Numbered from the stretch's first letter, positions 18,038-28,078 are shown. The stretch: DNA of 64,000 nt from Pantanalinema rosaneae (GCF_050753385.1 NZ_JBLZFZ010000004.1:62001-126000), one strand, 5' to 3'. A program made the numbers and translations. The notes: generated by a model not told the origin, from the letters alone.

Positions 18038-20632
18038 ATGATGATCTGTGTAGAGCGTATCAAGGGCTTACTGGACAGTTCTAGTGACTTATTCCAGATG
18101 ATCTCACTTGATGGACGATTACTTTATACGAATCAGACATGGTGCCAAACGCTGGGATATAGTGCTACAGAAACTCAAAATCGTCCGTTAATTGAGTTAA
18201 TCCATCCCACGTGCCGCGATCGCTGGTGCGAGATCTTCGAGCAGGTAAAACAACAGCAATCTGATACAGCGATTCAAACGACGTTGTTGGCAAAAGATGG
18301 TAGAACGGTTGCGATCGCTGGACAAATTTACTATCACACGGATGCAGATGACCTGACCACCCTCTGGAGTTTGTGGCGAATTGTCAGCGTGGAACAGCCA
18401 GAGATCCGCTTCAAGTTTTCACCCCAGGCGCAGGGCTTTGCCGGGATTGCCGATAGTTGCACTCAACTAATTCGCCAATATTGGCAGAGTTCCACATCCA
18501 AATATATTCATCACGCCTTACAATCTTCCCTGCCTCTGCTAGCCCCATTAACCTATCCAGCCAGTCGGCAAGCATCATCTGCTGCCATTACTTTTCAGCC
18601 CCCCAACCGAGTCTCGTCTATGCAAGCATCTCAGTTGCTGGCTACCATGACCCTACAAGAGCGCGAACACTTTCTCCGCAGGATTTATGATGTGGCTGAA
18701 ACCGCGATCGTCGTGATGGAGGTATTAACCAAACAGGATCTCTACTTTGTCGGGTGCAATCCAGCGTATGAGCGGCTGTTGGGCGTAACCACAACGGACA
18801 TCCAGGGCAAACGTCCAGAAGAGGTGTTATCTCAACCGATGGCAATGGCAATGCGAGAGCGCTATCTAGCCTGTGCTGCCGCCCAAGAACAGATGACCTA
18901 TGAGGAGTGCTTACCTCTGGGAGGGGAGGAAACCTGGTGGATCACTCGCCTCACTCCCCTACCAACGAATCCATCTGGGGGAACTCAGATCATTAGCAGC
19001 AGTACCAATATTACAGAGCACAGACGGATTGAAGCCGCCCTGCGATCGCGGAATCGCCAACTCCTCACCTTACATCGAATGTCTCAAATTGCCTTAAGCC
19101 AGCAATCTCAAGCGGAAATCTTCCCCACTATTGTGGACATGATTAGTGTGGTGACGGGGTTTCCGATCGTGACGATCGAACTGTACGATCGCGATCTCCA
19201 GGTGATGCGGTTTGCAGGGACAAAAGGCATCCCGTTCGCTAAAACGGACAACGCTATTACCGTTCCAGCGAATCAACTTACCTCTAGCATGGTGATTCAG
19301 ACAGGGCAACCCGCGATTCATCGTTATGGCATCACCGAAGTCGATGCCTGTTATCTCAATACAATCTTTAGCCAGATTGGTCAGATCAAAACACTAATTT
19401 GTCTGCCAATGACAACGAATCAACTGACCTTCGGCGTACTCAGTCTGGCGCATCCAGATCAGGTTGAAATAGACGACAGTTGCTTACAGTGGATGACCAG
19501 TTTAGCCAACTATGTTGCCCTATTAATTGGTCAAAAGCAAACAGAATTATCCTTAAGGGCAGCCAATCAAAAAACTACCCAAATTCTAGAGAGTATTACA
19601 GATGCGTTTTTCATCCTCAATCATCAGTGGCAATTTACCTATTTAAATCCCCAGGCTGAGCAACTATTACAAAAGAATCAGCCAAAGTTGCTAGAGAAAT
19701 GTATTTGGGATGTATTTCCAGAAGCGATCGATTCACTGTTCTATCATCAATATCACAAAGCCATTACAGAACAAGTTAGTGTTAACTTTGAAGCCTTTCA
19801 TCCCCATCTCAATAGCTGGTTTGAAGCCCGGGCCTATCCCAATGGAGATGGTCTTTCAGTCTATTTCCGGGATGTGACAGTACGGAAACAAGCCGAAGCC
19901 GAGCTACTCAAACATCTAGAGCGAGAGAAGGAGTTAAACGAACTGAAATCTCGATTTGTAGCGATGGTTTCTCACGAATTTCGGGCGCCGCTTACCAGCA
20001 TTCAAACCGCCTGTGAATTACTAGAACACTATGAATGGACAGCGTTAGAGAAACAAGAAAGATTTCAACAGGTTTACGATTCGATTCAATATATGGCAGC
20101 GCTGCTCGATGATGTGATTATTTTGAGTAGCATTGAGGCAGATAAATTACAGTTCACACCGGAATTACTCGATCTCAATGGGTTTTGTCAACGCTTAGTC
20201 GCGAACTACACAGTTACAGCACGCAAGTCCCAACATCTGGTCTTTATGCCATCGAACCAATCACGTAATAGTTGGATTGATCCCAAATTACTTCGCCAAA
20301 TTTTGAGTAACTTACTATCTAATGCGATTAAATATTCGCCGCAGGGCGGCACGATTCGCTTGATTTTAAGTTACCAGGGATCAAACGCCATTTTCCTGGT
20401 ACAGGATGAGGGCATTGGGATTCCACTGGAGGATCAAAAGCATTTGTTTGAAGCCTTTTATCGCGCTAGAAATGTGGCGACGATCGAAGGGACTGGTTTA
20501 GGCATGGCGATCGTTAAACGCTGTGTCGAATTACATCATGGTGAGATCACGGTCGAAAGTCAGCCTGGCGTAGGAACTACATTTATTGTGACGCTACCCA
20601 TGAACCTCATCCCCGAAAAATTCCTCAACTAA
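18038..20632 (+). CDS. PAS/GAF hybrid-input sensor histidine kinase
   Basis: An 864-residue soluble kinase. In order: PAS (about 10-110, with FQMISLDGRLLYTNQTWC), a linker, PAS (about 205-330, ending in SSSTNITEHRRIE), GAF (about 345-495), PAS (about 510-625, with FRDVTVRKQAEAEL), HisKA with phosphorylated His646 in SHEFRAPLTS, and HATPase with the N box LLSNAIKYSP and GTGLGMAIV. SHEFRAPL instead of SHELRTPL is a common cyanobacterial variant. There are no membrane helices. No response regulator is adjacent. Its stop overlaps the end of the convergent helicase gene by eight bases. Confidence 0.92.
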   Translation: MMICVERIKGLLDSSSDLFQMISLDGRLLYTNQTWCQTLGYSATETQNRPLIELIHPTCRDRWCEIFEQVKQQQSDTAIQTTLLAKDGRTVAIAGQIYYHTDADDLTTLWSLWRIVSVEQPEIRFKFSPQAQGFAGIADSCTQLIRQYWQSSTSKYIHHALQSSLPLLAPLTYPASRQASSAAITFQPPNRVSSMQASQLLATMTLQEREHFLRRIYDVAETAIVVMEVLTKQDLYFVGCNPAYERLLGVTTTDIQGKRPEEVLSQPMAMAMRERYLACAAAQEQMTYEECLPLGGEETWWITRLTPLPTNPSGGTQIISSSTNITEHRRIEAALRSRNRQLLTLHRMSQIALSQQSQAEIFPTIVDMISVVTGFPIVTIELYDRDLQVMRFAGTKGIPFAKTDNAITVPANQLTSSMVIQTGQPAIHRYGITEVDACYLNTIFSQIGQIKTLICLPMTTNQLTFGVLSLAHPDQVEIDDSCLQWMTSLANYVALLIGQKQTELSLRAANQKTTQILESITDAFFILNHQWQFTYLNPQAEQLLQKNQPKLLEKCIWDVFPEAIDSLFYHQYHKAITEQVSVNFEAFHPHLNSWFEARAYPNGDGLSVYFRDVTVRKQAEAELLKHLEREKELNELKSRFVAMVSHEFRAPLTSIQTACELLEHYEWTALEKQERFQQVYDSIQYMAALLDDVIILSSIEADKLQFTPELLDLNGFCQRLVANYTVTARKSQHLVFMPSNQSRNSWIDPKLLRQILSNLLSNAIKYSPQGGTIRLILSYQGSNAIFLVQDEGIGIPLEDQKHLFEAFYRARNVATIEGTGLGMAIVKRCVELHHGEITVESQPGVGTTFIVTLPMNLIPEKFLN

Positions 20633-22259
20633 AAAACACCTTCTGCCAATTCTGAGTACCAAATTCTTTTTGAAATTCGCTGATTACCCAAGTAATTGTT
20701 TTATTTTGTTGCTTGGCGATCGCCATCAGGTATTGCTTATAGGCTTGCTTTTGTTCCAGAGTAGGACTATTGCCAAAGGTTGATCCCAAACACCAGGCAT
20801 CCTCTGGTAGACAGCCAAATTGTTCAAAAAATAGCCGCAGTGCCCAATTGGGCGATCGATTCTCTCGATACACCTGTTGCCGTTGAGCATGGAAACATTG
20901 AATCATTGCCTGTCGATCTTGAGGGTCAAGCTGTTGCTGTGATTCATTCAATACTTCAACTAGATCCCCAGTATGAACGGGGGGCGGTTCTTGCAACCAG
21001 TGATGTCCACACTCCGGACAGGTCATGATAAATGACCAGACAATCCGGCTACAGGCAGGACACTGTTTCTTGGGAGCGGCTCCGGGTTCAGTCGGCTCTG
21101 TACTGGTGGGCAAGGTGTACTCCTGCACATCTTCCGGAAAGCCTAATCGATGCAGGTTTCCGGCTTGATCAAGAATAATGCCGTGGGTCTTCCCGGTTCG
21201 GGGCGAAATCCGCATCACCCGTCCAATTTGCTGGAAATGGAGGGCGCGTGACTGAGTAGGACGCAATAATAAGCCAACTTCCACGCTCGGTTCATCAAAG
21301 CCAATGCTGATCACATTGCAGGAGGTCAGTACCGTTAAGTACCCATCCCGCAGATCGTCATACAATACCTGCCGTTGTTTAATCGGCGTACTCCCATCCA
21401 CCACTGCCGCCGGAATTTTAGCCGCTTTAAAGGCTTTGGCAACGTGATGAGCATGTTCCACATCAACACAAAAGGCGATCGTCCGGCGATCGGGAGTTAA
21501 GCGTTGCCATTCTTCCACAATGCGTTGAATTAACTCCGGGCGATCGCAGGCATTCTTGAGGTCGCGCTCATCGAAATCTCCGGCAACGGTTCGCACCTCT
21601 GCCAGATCAATCTGGGAGTCTGTAGGCATCCCGTAATACTTCATCGGAGCCAGAAACCCCATTTGCTGGAGATCCAACGGCACCGGAGAAGCCACCAGGG
21701 TTTCCAGATGATCGCCCAACTGCTCTTTGCCCAGGCGGTAAGGGGTAGCCGTTAAGGCTAAATGGACGGCTTGAGTATGGGTTTCATACAGCAATTGCTG
21801 CCCGACCTGACTAAAGATGGTCGTGTGTCCTTCGTCGTACAACACCACATCTGCCTGCCAGTCCCGCCACCACGATCGCTTAATCATAGTTTGGATACTG
21901 CCGATCTGAATCGGAGCGGTGGGATCTTCTTTCCAACCCGCTTTAATAAATCCACACTGCAACCCAAATGCCTGCAACTTCTCGTAGGTCTGCCCGACTA
22001 AGACATCCAAATGTACCAGAAACAGCAGCCGACAGCCCCTAGCGCGGGTATGGGCACAGATTTGTCCGGCGATCACCGTTTTTCCGGCCCCGGTACCCGC
22101 CACGATCGCCACTTTGCGATACCCCTGACTCAGTTGAGTATACAGATCTTTGATCAGTTGCAACTGATAGGGTCGCAGGGTGGGCGGATTCGGAGGTAGT
22201 TCAGAGATGAGGGAGGCTTGCATTCCATCCATTGTGCAAGATAACTGCGGCTTCAGCAC
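20625..22259 (-). CDS. SF2 DEGH-box helicase with C-terminal zinc ribbon
   Basis: A 544-residue superfamily 2 helicase of the type-III restriction/UvsW-like kind. LRPYQLQLIKDLY is a Q-type opening; Walker A is GTGAGKT. Motif II is Asp142-Glu-Gly-His145 instead of DEAD/DEAH, motif III is LTATPYR, and motif VI is QQIGRVMRIS. A four-cysteine zinc ribbon (CPAC...CPEC, about residues 400-420) and an all-helical C-terminal region follow. It probably remodels nucleic acid; no nuclease domain is visible. The start lies 16 bp after the GH15-like stop, so the two form an operon with this gene second. In-frame Met codons at residues 10 and 13 are alternative starts. Confidence 0.85.
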   Translation of the reverse strand: MLKPQLSCTMDGMQASLISELPPNPPTLRPYQLQLIKDLYTQLSQGYRKVAIVAGTGAGKTVIAGQICAHTRARGCRLLFLVHLDVLVGQTYEKLQAFGLQCGFIKAGWKEDPTAPIQIGSIQTMIKRSWWRDWQADVVLYDEGHTTIFSQVGQQLLYETHTQAVHLALTATPYRLGKEQLGDHLETLVASPVPLDLQQMGFLAPMKYYGMPTDSQIDLAEVRTVAGDFDERDLKNACDRPELIQRIVEEWQRLTPDRRTIAFCVDVEHAHHVAKAFKAAKIPAAVVDGSTPIKQRQVLYDDLRDGYLTVLTSCNVISIGFDEPSVEVGLLLRPTQSRALHFQQIGRVMRISPRTGKTHGIILDQAGNLHRLGFPEDVQEYTLPTSTEPTEPGAAPKKQCPACSRIVWSFIMTCPECGHHWLQEPPPVHTGDLVEVLNESQQQLDPQDRQAMIQCFHAQRQQVYRENRSPNWALRLFFEQFGCLPEDAWCLGSTFGNSPTLEQKQAYKQYLMAIAKQQNKTITWVISEFQKEFGTQNWQKVFFS

Positions 22260-22275
22260 TGAATTTTTTGTCTAT

Positions 22276-25200
22276 TTAATCCGATTGCAGCGCCATTGTT
22301 TGAGTCTTAGGCTGGTCAGTTTGGGCTAACTCCGTCAGGAAGCGCAGGGCTTTAGCGACATAATTGGCACAGTCATAGGGCGATCGTTCGTAAAAACTCC
22401 GCCACGCACTGGCTTTATATTGATCGTAAGCGACACTATGGTCTGGATGATGATCTAACCAGGCCAGCCGCACCGCATGACCAATCAGCACATCTAAAAC
22501 AATATACTCAGCAATATGCAAATCAGGGTTACGATCGGCGATCGCGGCTAACTCCATTAAGGCTTCAACGTTCACCTGACGATATTCAGGTGCTTGAATT
22601 TTATTGAGTAAATGTTCCACCTGAAGGGCAAAATTCTTCTCACCGGGAGTCATTTCTGCCAACAACAATTCACTATCCAGGCAATTGCGCCGTTCTAACT
22701 TATCACCAATCACTAAGCCCTGACAATGCTTCAACAGTTTCCACACATGAGGATAGAAGTTTTTCGGCACTCGATTCAATGAGCCATCCATTTGTCGTTT
22801 ACGCAACCAGTCACCGGCGATCGATGGCGTTTCACTCGCTTCGGGTAACACCACCCACTCAATATCCTTGACCCGTTGAGACGCGTGTAATGACTCTTGC
22901 TGAAATAGGGTCTGGTTACTGTCCTCATAGCCCACCAGCACCCGATGCAGCCGAGTTTGAATTTCGTGGGGGCTGAGTTGCAATAAGCGCTCATAAGCTT
23001 CCCCTTGATTAACCTGCAATTCTTGTGCCAAGCCACTGGTAATTAACAGGATCAAGTAACCAACCCGCAGAGTTAGTAAGCCATTAAATAAATGTGGCTC
23101 CGCTTTAATCAATAGACTCAAGTAAGTCAGCATTTCTTGCGTCAATACCCGATCGCGAATATCTTCACGACAGAATTCGCGGATTTTATCCAAGGTTTCC
23201 TGGGGAGATACCGGACGGCTAATCACAGACGCTTCACTATATGCTCGTCCGATCGCAATTTGCTTTTGCCGCACCAGAATATCCGTCACCGCATCGGCTA
23301 GATTCAGGTTAACTTTATCGAATAAGCCTGCCGCCCCCCGGACGATCGCCCAAAGCTTGAGTTTCCCAGCTTTAACATAAATCTCATCTAAGAGATCTGC
23401 AACCGTGACTGCCCTTTCCGGTTGTCCCCAGCCGGTATCAAAATGCAACCCCCGCAGCCGTACCAAACTACTGAGTAATTCGATCTGCTCATACAAATTA
23501 TCGGAATTTCGCAAAGTTGTGAGTAAGAGTTTAATATTCGTTTCGCACTCTAATTTGAACTCCTGCGTAATACTCAAAGAAACTGATTTTGTCGGATCAC
23601 AGGCTAAGTAAACCGCATTCGGCTTAGCATCCTGCACCGCCGCTTGGGTGAACTCAAAATCGTGGAGAAAATCCATCCGTTCTACACACGCCATCAGCAT
23701 CAACTGATGTAATCGCCCTAACTTCACCTGAACACCATGACAATCCCCTTCTCGCAACTCTTTGAGCAACGTCAACATGGGAATAGGATTGCCATTAGCA
23801 TCATCCTCTGCCTGAAACATGGCATGAGTCAGCAAAATCGTGATCGTTGGTCGTCCCAGTTGACTCCAGTGCCGTTGAATATGAGCCAGTTCAGCCCGAA
23901 TTTGGGTGACAAGAAAGTGTGGATCGAAGGTGAGATAGAATTGTTGTTGATCTAAGAAGGACGGCAGGAAGACGATCGTTTCTCCTTGAATCCGAAAAAT
24001 TTTGGAGGTGGTGAGACTGCGTAATCGCCGTAACGGACGACCTGTGAGGGGAATTTTGTCATTCCGACCAATTTGGGTATAGGCCTGTGCCAATTCCCCC
24101 GCTTGCCGGACTTGAATCGGTTCGACCTGTTTCGGGGTTTGGGTATCAATCCCATAGGCGGCTAACTGAGCCTGTAACGCTTCGTCTTCTGCTAAAAGGG
24201 CAATCTGAACGATCGGTTTACGTTGTTGGCGTAGATGCAGATGTCTGCCCAATGGATCAATATCACCCACAGAGAGCAACTCCTCACTCAAGAGTTGTCC
24301 TAGCAAATAAAGACTCTGTGCCCAGACCAGAGGAATATTTTCGTTAGGTAAGCGGGGTTGACTTTGGGGTGAGGTGCGTTCTGCTTCTACCGAGTCTGCC
24401 GGTACATAGTAGAGTTCTGGCAATAACTGTAAACCATCGCGCTCGATCGTGAGAGTCTGCAAGCGCTCCTGGTAAGCCGTTGCCTGGGCATGATCTCCCT
24501 GGAACAACCCATCCAACATTAAATAGGTGAAAAATAGCGGCCATTCACATTCAATATGCTCGAATTGCTTCAGTTCCCAGGGTTCGTAGTGCAACCGATG
24601 GGGATCTTCTAACACCGTTTGATGCCCATCCCGCAGGAAGCGCTTACAGCCGTACTTGCCTTGTAGCTTGGTAATAATATCCTGGCGAGTGCGATCGCAG
24701 AGTTCTAAATTCTCAACGGCAAAAGCGGGAAAACTAATCACACTTAGCAACGCCGCATCAATTTCCTTAGAACTGGATTCCCGGGGGAGTAAAGATTCCA
24801 GCGTGATCCGAGTCCGGGCAATTTCATCGGGTAGCACATGAATGACGGATGCCTGTCCCCCCTGAACCCCAAACAAGTTCAACCCATTCATGGCTTCTAA
24901 TGCCGCCTTCGCCATACCAACGGAACTGGCATTCAGTTCAGCATTGCCATGATTAATTTTGTGACCCCGCTCCCAAATCCCATAGTCGGGAGTACGATAG
25001 GCTCGCCCAATGTAATAGACCAGATTTTGCACAAAGTTGACTTCATCCAAGGTAAAGACAATGGGCAGTCCGGAGGCAGTCATTTGTGCCAGCATCAGCA
25101 GGAATACAGAGGTGGCATCTAACTGCAAGTGTCCCCACTGGTCATCACCAACAACCGTATCCCCCGTTTTGGTATCGTATTTGGCGTGCAGAGCATCTAG

Positions 25201-25551
25201 CAAAGACTGCGTTTCTTTAAACTGCTCGACTTTATGGGCTTGCCGCATCATGGCAAATAACAAGCCACGCATTAACTTGATCACACTATGTTCTAGTTCA
25301 AAGGTGCGACCGCGATCGTCGTCGAGCTTGCGATAGGCTAACGCCAGCCCCCAGACTGCCAAAATGCTATAAACATTGTCCCGTACCCAGGCATCCGTAT
25401 AATCTCCGTGGGCATTCACAGCGGTACTGGCAGGTAACAGTCCAGTAATCGGATTTTGTCGAGTCAGGATAATCGCTTTAATTTGTTCATAGTAATAATC
25501 CAACCGTGCATACCGATCCGCCGCTTTCATGCCAATATCCTGATAAACCAA
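22276..25551 (-). CDS. GH15 / phosphorylase-kinase alpha-beta-like protein
   Basis: A 1091-residue soluble protein whose N-terminal ~400 residues are an (alpha/alpha)6 glucoamylase-type barrel: ITGLLPAS, YTDAWVRDNVYSILAVWG, DDQWGHLQLDATSVFLLML and HIECEWPLFFTYLMLDG. The last contains the conserved Glu-Cys-Glu-Trp-Pro of GH15 and eukaryotic phosphorylase kinase regulatory subunits. The long C-terminal half is like the phosphorylase kinase alpha/beta regulatory region and has no catalytic kinase part. Such proteins in cyanobacteria are annotated as glycoside hydrolase family 15; whether it hydrolyses a glucan or only binds one is unknown. It is the first gene of an operon with the helicase. A second in-frame Met at residue 8 is a possible start. 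Confidence 0.8.
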   Translation of the reverse strand: MVYQDIGMKAADRYARLDYYYEQIKAIILTRQNPITGLLPASTAVNAHGDYTDAWVRDNVYSILAVWGLALAYRKLDDDRGRTFELEHSVIKLMRGLLFAMMRQAHKVEQFKETQSLLDALHAKYDTKTGDTVVGDDQWGHLQLDATSVFLLMLAQMTASGLPIVFTLDEVNFVQNLVYYIGRAYRTPDYGIWERGHKINHGNAELNASSVGMAKAALEAMNGLNLFGVQGGQASVIHVLPDEIARTRITLESLLPRESSSKEIDAALLSVISFPAFAVENLELCDRTRQDIITKLQGKYGCKRFLRDGHQTVLEDPHRLHYEPWELKQFEHIECEWPLFFTYLMLDGLFQGDHAQATAYQERLQTLTIERDGLQLLPELYYVPADSVEAERTSPQSQPRLPNENIPLVWAQSLYLLGQLLSEELLSVGDIDPLGRHLHLRQQRKPIVQIALLAEDEALQAQLAAYGIDTQTPKQVEPIQVRQAGELAQAYTQIGRNDKIPLTGRPLRRLRSLTTSKIFRIQGETIVFLPSFLDQQQFYLTFDPHFLVTQIRAELAHIQRHWSQLGRPTITILLTHAMFQAEDDANGNPIPMLTLLKELREGDCHGVQVKLGRLHQLMLMACVERMDFLHDFEFTQAAVQDAKPNAVYLACDPTKSVSLSITQEFKLECETNIKLLLTTLRNSDNLYEQIELLSSLVRLRGLHFDTGWGQPERAVTVADLLDEIYVKAGKLKLWAIVRGAAGLFDKVNLNLADAVTDILVRQKQIAIGRAYSEASVISRPVSPQETLDKIREFCREDIRDRVLTQEMLTYLSLLIKAEPHLFNGLLTLRVGYLILLITSGLAQELQVNQGEAYERLLQLSPHEIQTRLHRVLVGYEDSNQTLFQQESLHASQRVKDIEWVVLPEASETPSIAGDWLRKRQMDGSLNRVPKNFYPHVWKLLKHCQGLVIGDKLERRNCLDSELLLAEMTPGEKNFALQVEHLLNKIQAPEYRQVNVEALMELAAIADRNPDLHIAEYIVLDVLIGHAVRLAWLDHHPDHSVAYDQYKASAWRSFYERSPYDCANYVAKALRFLTELAQTDQPKTQTMALQSD

Positions 25552-25599
25552 CAGTGGAGCTAAGGGACATCCGATTATTATCCCCTGTCTTCAACCCAG

Positions 25600-25745
25600 T
25601 AAATGTAAATACAGCAGTTTTCGCCCCCCTAGCCCCCCAATTTTGGGGGGAACAGGAGCCAAAGTCCCCCAGAATATAGCCTGACGGCATTGTAGAAAGG
25701 GGGCTTAAAGCCCTACGGGCATACAAGAAAAGGGGGCTGACCGAG
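25600..25745. repeat. C/G-tract palindromic intergenic repeat
   Basis: Starts with CCCCCCAATTTTGGGGGG (25633-25650), an almost perfect hairpin. It is followed by AAAGGGGGCTTAAAGCCC, which also folds, and another AAAAGGGGGCTG. Similar in style to the element at 7984-8177 and typical of dispersed non-coding repeats in cyanobacteria. It lies just upstream of the GH15-like gene. Confidence 0.65.
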
Positions 25746-25915
25746 TTGAAAAGTGTGGTGCATTCATTTGAAAACGGCTGTAAGTTAGCCAGCTTGTGTC
25801 GTGTTTTCACCAAATCTTTACTAAAGGGAGGCAAGAGCATACCGTACTTTCACGCAAGATTGATTAGGATGATTAAATCAGAACCGACCACAGTAATGGC
25901 TGTTGAGGTATCGAT

Positions 25916-26047
25916 ATGTCTCGTCGTTGCAACCATAATCAATCGCCTTTCATCAAAATTGTTTACTCGCAAGTAAAGGTTAACGGCAAAGTGCAATTAG
26001 TTCCGATGGAGCTTTATGCCGATGGTTCCCTCAAACGCAGTGAGTAA
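25916..26047 (+). CDS. Small 43-residue protein, probably real
   Basis: An ORF of 43 codons starting MSRRCNHNQSPFIKIVYS and ending YADGSLKRSE. GAGG lies about eight bases before the ATG. The peptide is balanced, with alternating beta-type segments (FIKIVYSQVKV and KVQLVPMELYA), unlike random translation. I do not recognise a family. It lies between the repeat element and a good terminator, on the same strand. A longer frame at 25746-25976 overlaps part of it in a different phase and looks random. Confidence 0.5.
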   Translation: MSRRCNHNQSPFIKIVYSQVKVNGKVQLVPMELYADGSLKRSE

Positions 26048-26175
26048 CCTGAACCAGTATCGTTATGTAGTCGGCAATTCCAACGATCGTGATTACAAAA
26101 AAATCTTGATTGTCAGTCGTTTTTAGCTTTCCCAGTTGTGTTCTAGTGAGAGTTTGAGTGTACCCTGATCGTGTA

Positions 26176-26204
26176 TCCCTGGCAGTGCGTCAGGGATTTT
26201 TTTT
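26176..26204 (+). terminator. Rho-independent terminator
   Basis: TCCCTG (26176-26181) and CAGGGA (26191-26196) form a six-base stem with a nine-base loop, directly followed by eight T residues. It is the only candidate downstream of the 43-residue ORF and insulates the export gene that starts at 26428. Confidence 0.7.
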
Positions 26205-26427
26205 GTTAGTCACACCTTTTTCTGAATTTCCCAGATCTCGCGATCGAACTCTCCGGATATCAACGGTGGTTTCTGTAAAAGTTGACGGATGCAGTATTCT
26301 TACTCTGGTCGTTCACGATTACTTTAAATTCCGTCACCACCTGAACTGACCCACTTGCACTGCACCAATCTACATTCCTTTGCAGGCTACAAGCGTTGAA
26401 TCTTGCTAATCGTTTGGATCTTTCATC

Positions 26428-27915
26428 ATGCAGCAACAGGGTCTAAAAACAGGGAGGCGGAACTGCGATCGCGTAGCGCTAGCTGCCTTCATTGGCTTGC
26501 TCGCCTCAACCACTCCAGTCATGGCGATAACCCAACCCACTAATCAGAGTATTGTAGCGCCCCCCAGCCCCAGCCAACTACCGAATGATGATGGTTATTT
26601 ACTGGGAGCGGGCGATCGAGTGCGGATTGATTTTTTTAACGTGCCGGAGTTTAGCGGTGAATACCAGGTACTCCCCAATGGCACCCTCAACCTACCTCAA
26701 GTGGGAGCCGTTTCAGTCCAGGGTAAAACCCTACAGCAAGCATCCACTTTAATTTCTACCCGGTATGCCTCGATCTTGAAGCGTCCGATTGTGACGATCG
26801 GGCTATTAACGGCTCGTCCGATCGTCGTGGCGATCGCAGGCGAAATTAGTCGTCCCGGTTCCTATACGATTACTCCGCCGACGATCGGGGACAACCGAGT
26901 GACAACCACTAGTAATGTGATTCAACTGGCGGGTGGCATTACCCAAGCCGCCGATATTCGTCGCATTCAGGTACGCCGGACTCAACCCGATACCGCAGGG
27001 ATGCAGGTGATTACGCTGGATCTGTGGCAATTGATTCAGACGGGCAATTTGAATCAGGATTTACGCCTACAGGACGGCGATAGCATCTTCATCCCCACGG
27101 CAACCACAATTGATTTGAATGCCGCCCAAACCTTAGCGGCAGCGAACTTTGCGGCTACCCCAAATCGACCGTTGAAGATTGCTGTGGTTGGCGAAGTGTA
27201 TCGTCCTGGGCCTTATGTGATCACACCTGGCGTGATCTCAGGAGCGGCAGGTCAAACGGTCGCCACTGCAAATCAAACACCGCAATTTCCTAGCGTCACC
27301 CGGGCGATCCAGTTAGCTGGAGGGATTACTGAATCCGCCGATATTCGGAATATTCAGGTACGCCGATTAACCCGAAGTGGCGTACCACAGAAAATTAATT
27401 TGGATTTTTGGCAGTTACTCAAAGCCGGGGATAACTTGCAGGACTTGCCCCTACAGGATGGCGATACGATCGAAATCCCGACGGCTAAATCCATCAGTCC
27501 CAGTGAAGCAACAGAATTAGCGGCAGCGAGCTTTTCGCCAGACAGAATCATAGTGAATGTCGTCGGGGAAGTCGCCCAACCTGGGGCAATTCAAGTCCGA
27601 CCGAATATCCCGTTGAATCAAGCCCTACTGGCGGCAGGTGGTTTCACCAATAACGCCAAAAAAAGTAGCGTGACGTTAATTCGCGTCAACCCCAATGGAA
27701 GTGTGACCAAACGCGAGATTAAAGTTGACTTTGCTCAGGGGTTAAATGATACAAGAAATCCGATCATGCGTAACAATGACATTATTCTCGTGCGGCGATC
27801 GACATTCGCTGGCATTGTCGATACAGTAGGTCGAATTATTGCTCCTGTCAGTGGATCCGTTGGAGTATTTGGTGGAGTATTGAACCTGATTAGAACGCTA
27901 AATTTGAATGATTGA
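26428..27915 (+). CDS. Wza/GumB-type polysaccharide export protein
   Basis: A 495-residue outer-membrane polysaccharide export protein. The signal peptide is about residues 1-33 (LAAFIGLLASTTPVMA, Ala-x-Ala type, no lipobox Cys). A Poly_export domain follows (YLLGAGDRVRIDFFNVPEFSG to KRPIVTIGL, cited by its ends), then three SLBB-type beta-grasp domains starting PIVVAIAGEISRPGSY, LKIAVVGEVYRPGPY and IIVNVVGEVAQPGAI. These oligomerise into a periplasmic/outer-membrane channel for exopolysaccharide. A gene for the partner co-polymerase converges on it from the other strand, which is unusual because the two are normally co-transcribed. Confidence 0.9.
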   Translation: MQQQGLKTGRRNCDRVALAAFIGLLASTTPVMAITQPTNQSIVAPPSPSQLPNDDGYLLGAGDRVRIDFFNVPEFSGEYQVLPNGTLNLPQVGAVSVQGKTLQQASTLISTRYASILKRPIVTIGLLTARPIVVAIAGEISRPGSYTITPPTIGDNRVTTTSNVIQLAGGITQAADIRRIQVRRTQPDTAGMQVITLDLWQLIQTGNLNQDLRLQDGDSIFIPTATTIDLNAAQTLAAANFAATPNRPLKIAVVGEVYRPGPYVITPGVISGAAGQTVATANQTPQFPSVTRAIQLAGGITESADIRNIQVRRLTRSGVPQKINLDFWQLLKAGDNLQDLPLQDGDTIEIPTAKSISPSEATELAAASFSPDRIIVNVVGEVAQPGAIQVRPNIPLNQALLAAGGFTNNAKKSSVTLIRVNPNGSVTKREIKVDFAQGLNDTRNPIMRNNDIILVRRSTFAGIVDTVGRIIAPVSGSVGVFGGVLNLIRTLNLND

Positions 27916-28078
27916 TCGGATTGGCAGAGTTCGATTCATCAACACCATGCAGGAATTTTTCCAATACCCAGCGGTAATCGGCAAGGTTAATCGGATGCTT
28001 AAATGTACCGTTGGGTAAGGCAAATCCGGGCTGAGATGTGGCTGTCCGTTGAGTCGGGAATACGTTGATCCGATTCAC
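27890..28078 (-). CDS. Possible small protein coupled to the Wzc-like gene
   Basis: A 62-codon frame beginning at GTG 28078, which overlaps the TGA stop of the Wzc-like gene (GTGA), an arrangement typical of translational coupling. The peptide (INVFPTQRTATSQPGF, then DYRWVLEKFLHG) is not obviously random but matches nothing I know. It runs 26 bp into the end of the convergent export gene. Confidence 0.3.
   Translation of the reverse strand: MNRINVFPTQRTATSQPGFALPNGTFKHPINLADYRWVLEKFLHGVDESNSANPINHSNLAF

Noticed and set aside
25746..25976. 76-codon frame upstream of the 43-residue ORF
   Set aside because: It starts inside the repeat element, has random-looking composition and conflicts with the better small ORF at 25916.
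26158..26349. 63-codon frame containing the terminator
   Set aside because: It runs across a clear Rho-independent terminator, and the composition looks random.
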